The translations under genes were made by a program, and so were the position numbers. The notes below the pieces were generated by a model. It made no database searches. It had not been told where the DNA came from and was given only the letters and a program-made list of their open reading frames with translations. This document shows, one piece after another, positions 62,474-64,000 of a stretch of 64,000 bases of DNA. Source of the DNA: Thermoplasmatota archaeon (GTDB lineage Archaea; Thermoplasmatota; E2; UBA202; JdFR-43); the NCBI GenBank assembly GCA_029258955.1, contig JAPDJT010000004.1:1-64000 (forward strand), read 5' to 3'. Position 1 is the first letter of the stretch. Each line of letters opens with the position of its first letter.

Positions 62474-64000
62474 CTAGTTTTTATTTTCTAATTCTTCGTT
62501 TTCATACTTTTGAGATTTCTCCACAATTTCTTCTTTCCTTCCATTTCTTTTTATTCCCCAGCCTATTGCTAATCCTATAACAAAAGAAATTCCAAGCATT
62601 CCAGCTGTTTTCAAATCAACGAGAATTGCATTGCTAGTATTGCTATTCCCATTTTCATTTATTTCGTTTTTAACTAGTTCCTTTGCTTTATAACCTTTTG
62701 CTAAGCAAAGCATATTTGCAATCATATAAGCATATTTGTAGTATGTAATTGCCTTTATTACATCGTCATTTTCCAAACTTCTGCCAAATTCAAAATAGCT
62801 AACAGCTAGTATAGGCTCAATACTTTCATTTCTCGCTTTTTGAATTGCATAACTTGCCATTTCTCTTGTTCTATTAAGCTTATAGAAAATATCATTGCTT
62901 TCAAGCCCAATAAATTCAATGGCAAGATTTGCATTTGTAATTGCTTCCAATGAGTTAAATAAGCTTGATGCTGGATAATCTTCTTTTTGCTCATTTGCCT
63001 CTGCCAGCAAGTCTTCTGCTTTTTTAACAAATTGTCTTGAATAACCAGTTTCTTCTGACAATATATTTGCATAGGAGAATATGCTCTGTGCATAATCATA
63101 ATACTTTTCAGCTATGCTTTTTATCCAGCTCTCATTAACTTTGTAGCTTTCATTAAACTCCTTGCTTATATTTAGCCACCAATATACTGTTTTACTTCTT
63201 TCCATAGCATAAGCCCAATGGTAGAGATAATTGAGTTTGCTGTCTGCACTCATATTTAGATATTTCTCTGCATCTAAAGCTCTTTGCTGGGCTCCTCCTA
63301 CACATTGCAAACTTATCAAGCCATCGACTTTACTGTTTTTTGCGGTATTCAATGCTTTTGTTACAGCTTCTTTTGTTTCATTGTAGATTTCATTCAAACT
63401 TGTTCCATTGTAATAGTTGCAAGCATAAATTACAAATCTTGAATTAATCATTGATTGGAATGCTTTGCTCAAGCTATAGTAATAAAAGGCATTTTCATAA
63501 GCTATTTTTGAATCTTCCAAAGCTTTTTCAGCATCATCTAAGCTATTTGCTACTATACCTCTAGGATTATTCCATGGAAAACCTACAGGTATATTTGCTT
63601 TTTCAAACATAGATTGAGCTAAACTATAACTTTCATTTGCTTTTTCCATTGCATATTCTGCCATTGGTTTTATTATATCTTTGTAGTAATCTGCAGTTAA
63701 AATTGGCTTTGTTGATTTCTCTTCTTTAAAGCTATAATTTGTGAAATAAGCCAATGCTTCATTTATATCATCCACTTCCTTAACAATAAGCCCATATTTA
63801 TCATAAAGCTCTTTTGTAACATTTACTGGCACTTTCTTATAATAAGTAATCCACCCAATTTTTTCCTCAACTGTCTTATATTCTATACTCTGCCCTCTCG
63901 GAATCAAAAAATATTTCATTCCAGCTTTTCCTGCTGCCTCTCCTTTTTCAAGTATTCCTCCTACGGGACCAACGCTTCCATCTGGATTAATCATACCTGT
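62474..64000 (-). CDS. Lon-like S16 protease, exported, 5' end outside window
   Basis: About 508 visible residues; the gene continues past the window edge (TGMINPDGSVGPVGGILEKG is the C-terminal part of a Lon protease domain, with the catalytic lysine in GGILEK; the serine lies beyond the edge). A long helical region follows (YAMEKANESYSLAQSMFEKA and similar, several TPR-like helices), then a C-terminal helix (TAGMLGISFVIGLAIGWGI) and charged tail. No AAA+ ATPase is seen after the protease domain. N-glycosylation sequons suggest the bulk is outside the cell. Converges on argS with one base between. Confidence 0.8.
   Translation of the reverse strand, partial: TGMINPDGSVGPVGGILEKGEAAGKAGMKYFLIPRGQSIEYKTVEEKIGWITYYKKVPVNVTKELYDKYGLIVKEVDDINEALAYFTNYSFKEEKSTKPILTADYYKDIIKPMAEYAMEKANESYSLAQSMFEKANIPVGFPWNNPRGIVANSLDDAEKALEDSKIAYENAFYYYSLSKAFQSMINSRFVIYACNYYNGTSLNEIYNETKEAVTKALNTAKNSKVDGLISLQCVGGAQQRALDAEKYLNMSADSKLNYLYHWAYAMERSKTVYWWLNISKEFNESYKVNESWIKSIAEKYYDYAQSIFSYANILSEETGYSRQFVKKAEDLLAEANEQKEDYPASSLFNSLEAITNANLAIEFIGLESNDIFYKLNRTREMASYAIQKARNESIEPILAVSYFEFGRSLENDDVIKAITYYKYAYMIANMLCLAKGYKAKELVKNEINENGNSNTSNAILVDLKTAGMLGISFVIGLAIGWGIKRNGRKEEIVEKSQKYENEELENKN

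Noticed and set aside
1-64000. tRNA or rRNA genes
   Set aside because: Intergenic spacers are short and AT-rich or filled with the hairpin repeat; I saw no cloverleaf or conserved T-loop sequence.

Overview
This window is an AT-rich archaeal chromosome segment. Archaeal genes include geranylgeranylglyceryl-phosphate synthase, geranylgeranyl reductase, PINA, pelota, Pth2, family-B DNA polymerase, DUF99 and an FtsZ next to a CdrS-like regulator. Genes are tightly packed, many overlap as ATGA, and several promoters look leaderless (TATA box about 25 bp before the ATG). The FtsZ/CdrS pair, the Mbh hydrogenase and the gingipain-like peptidases fit a peptide-fermenting euryarchaeote. Something in or near Thermoplasmatota is my best guess; this is inference, since no rRNA is in the window.

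Layout. 1-4.3 kb: an IS110-type transposase remnant, an EamA transporter, a winged-helix protein, a beta-CASP nuclease, then cdrS-ftsZ on the minus strand behind a highly structured promoter/leader. 4.3-5.0 kb: an intact IS6-like element. 5.0-17 kb: a secreted Ig-like protein and housekeeping genes (lipid synthesis, tRNA modification, Nudix, PINA, DNA polymerase). 17-23.7 kb: one gene for a 2218-residue beta-helix/Ig surface protein. 23.9-31.8 kb: a complete 14-gene membrane-bound [NiFe] hydrogenase operon (mbhA-N), with a frameshifted IS6-like element sitting on the stop codon of mbhN. 32.9-39.2 kb: a second beta-helix surface protein, a PEBP lipoprotein and a C25 (gingipain-type) peptidase. 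39.2-43.3 kb: an RCK_C membrane protein, a BioD-like/DRTGG protein and ADP-forming acyl-CoA synthetase. 43.5-48.2 kb: a Thi4 fragment, a ThiF/UbaA-like E1, and a three-gene exported operon with PKD, Omp28-like and SbsA-type domains. 48.3-52.1 kb: an IS remnant, an uncharacterised gene, a GNAT, a NapH-like Fe-S membrane protein, a thioredoxin-like protein and aspartate dehydrogenase. 52.5-64 kb: glycine decarboxylase (gcvPA/gcvPB), pelota with NFACT/RqcH, a second C25 peptidase, a ghost of a third, ArgRS, and a truncated-by-window exported Lon-like S16 protease.

How it works together (inference). Exported C25 peptidases would digest protein outside the cell. Amino-acid catabolism (glycine decarboxylase, ADP-forming acyl-CoA synthetase) would yield ATP and reduced ferredoxin. 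Mbh would dispose of the electrons as H2 while pumping ions.

The least explained structure is a family of about 70-75 bp imperfect inverted-repeat elements. At least thirteen degenerate copies lie only between genes. The most complete carry AAATGAAA-type and TTTCATTT-type ends and a CATGCAATAATAGCCAATGA-like core. Other notable items are the nested hairpins and palindrome upstream of cdrS-ftsZ, a hairpin covering the ribosome-binding site of the IS transposase, internally deleted copies of both IS elements, and a shared C-terminal domain on three exported proteins. No tRNA, rRNA or CRISPR array was found.
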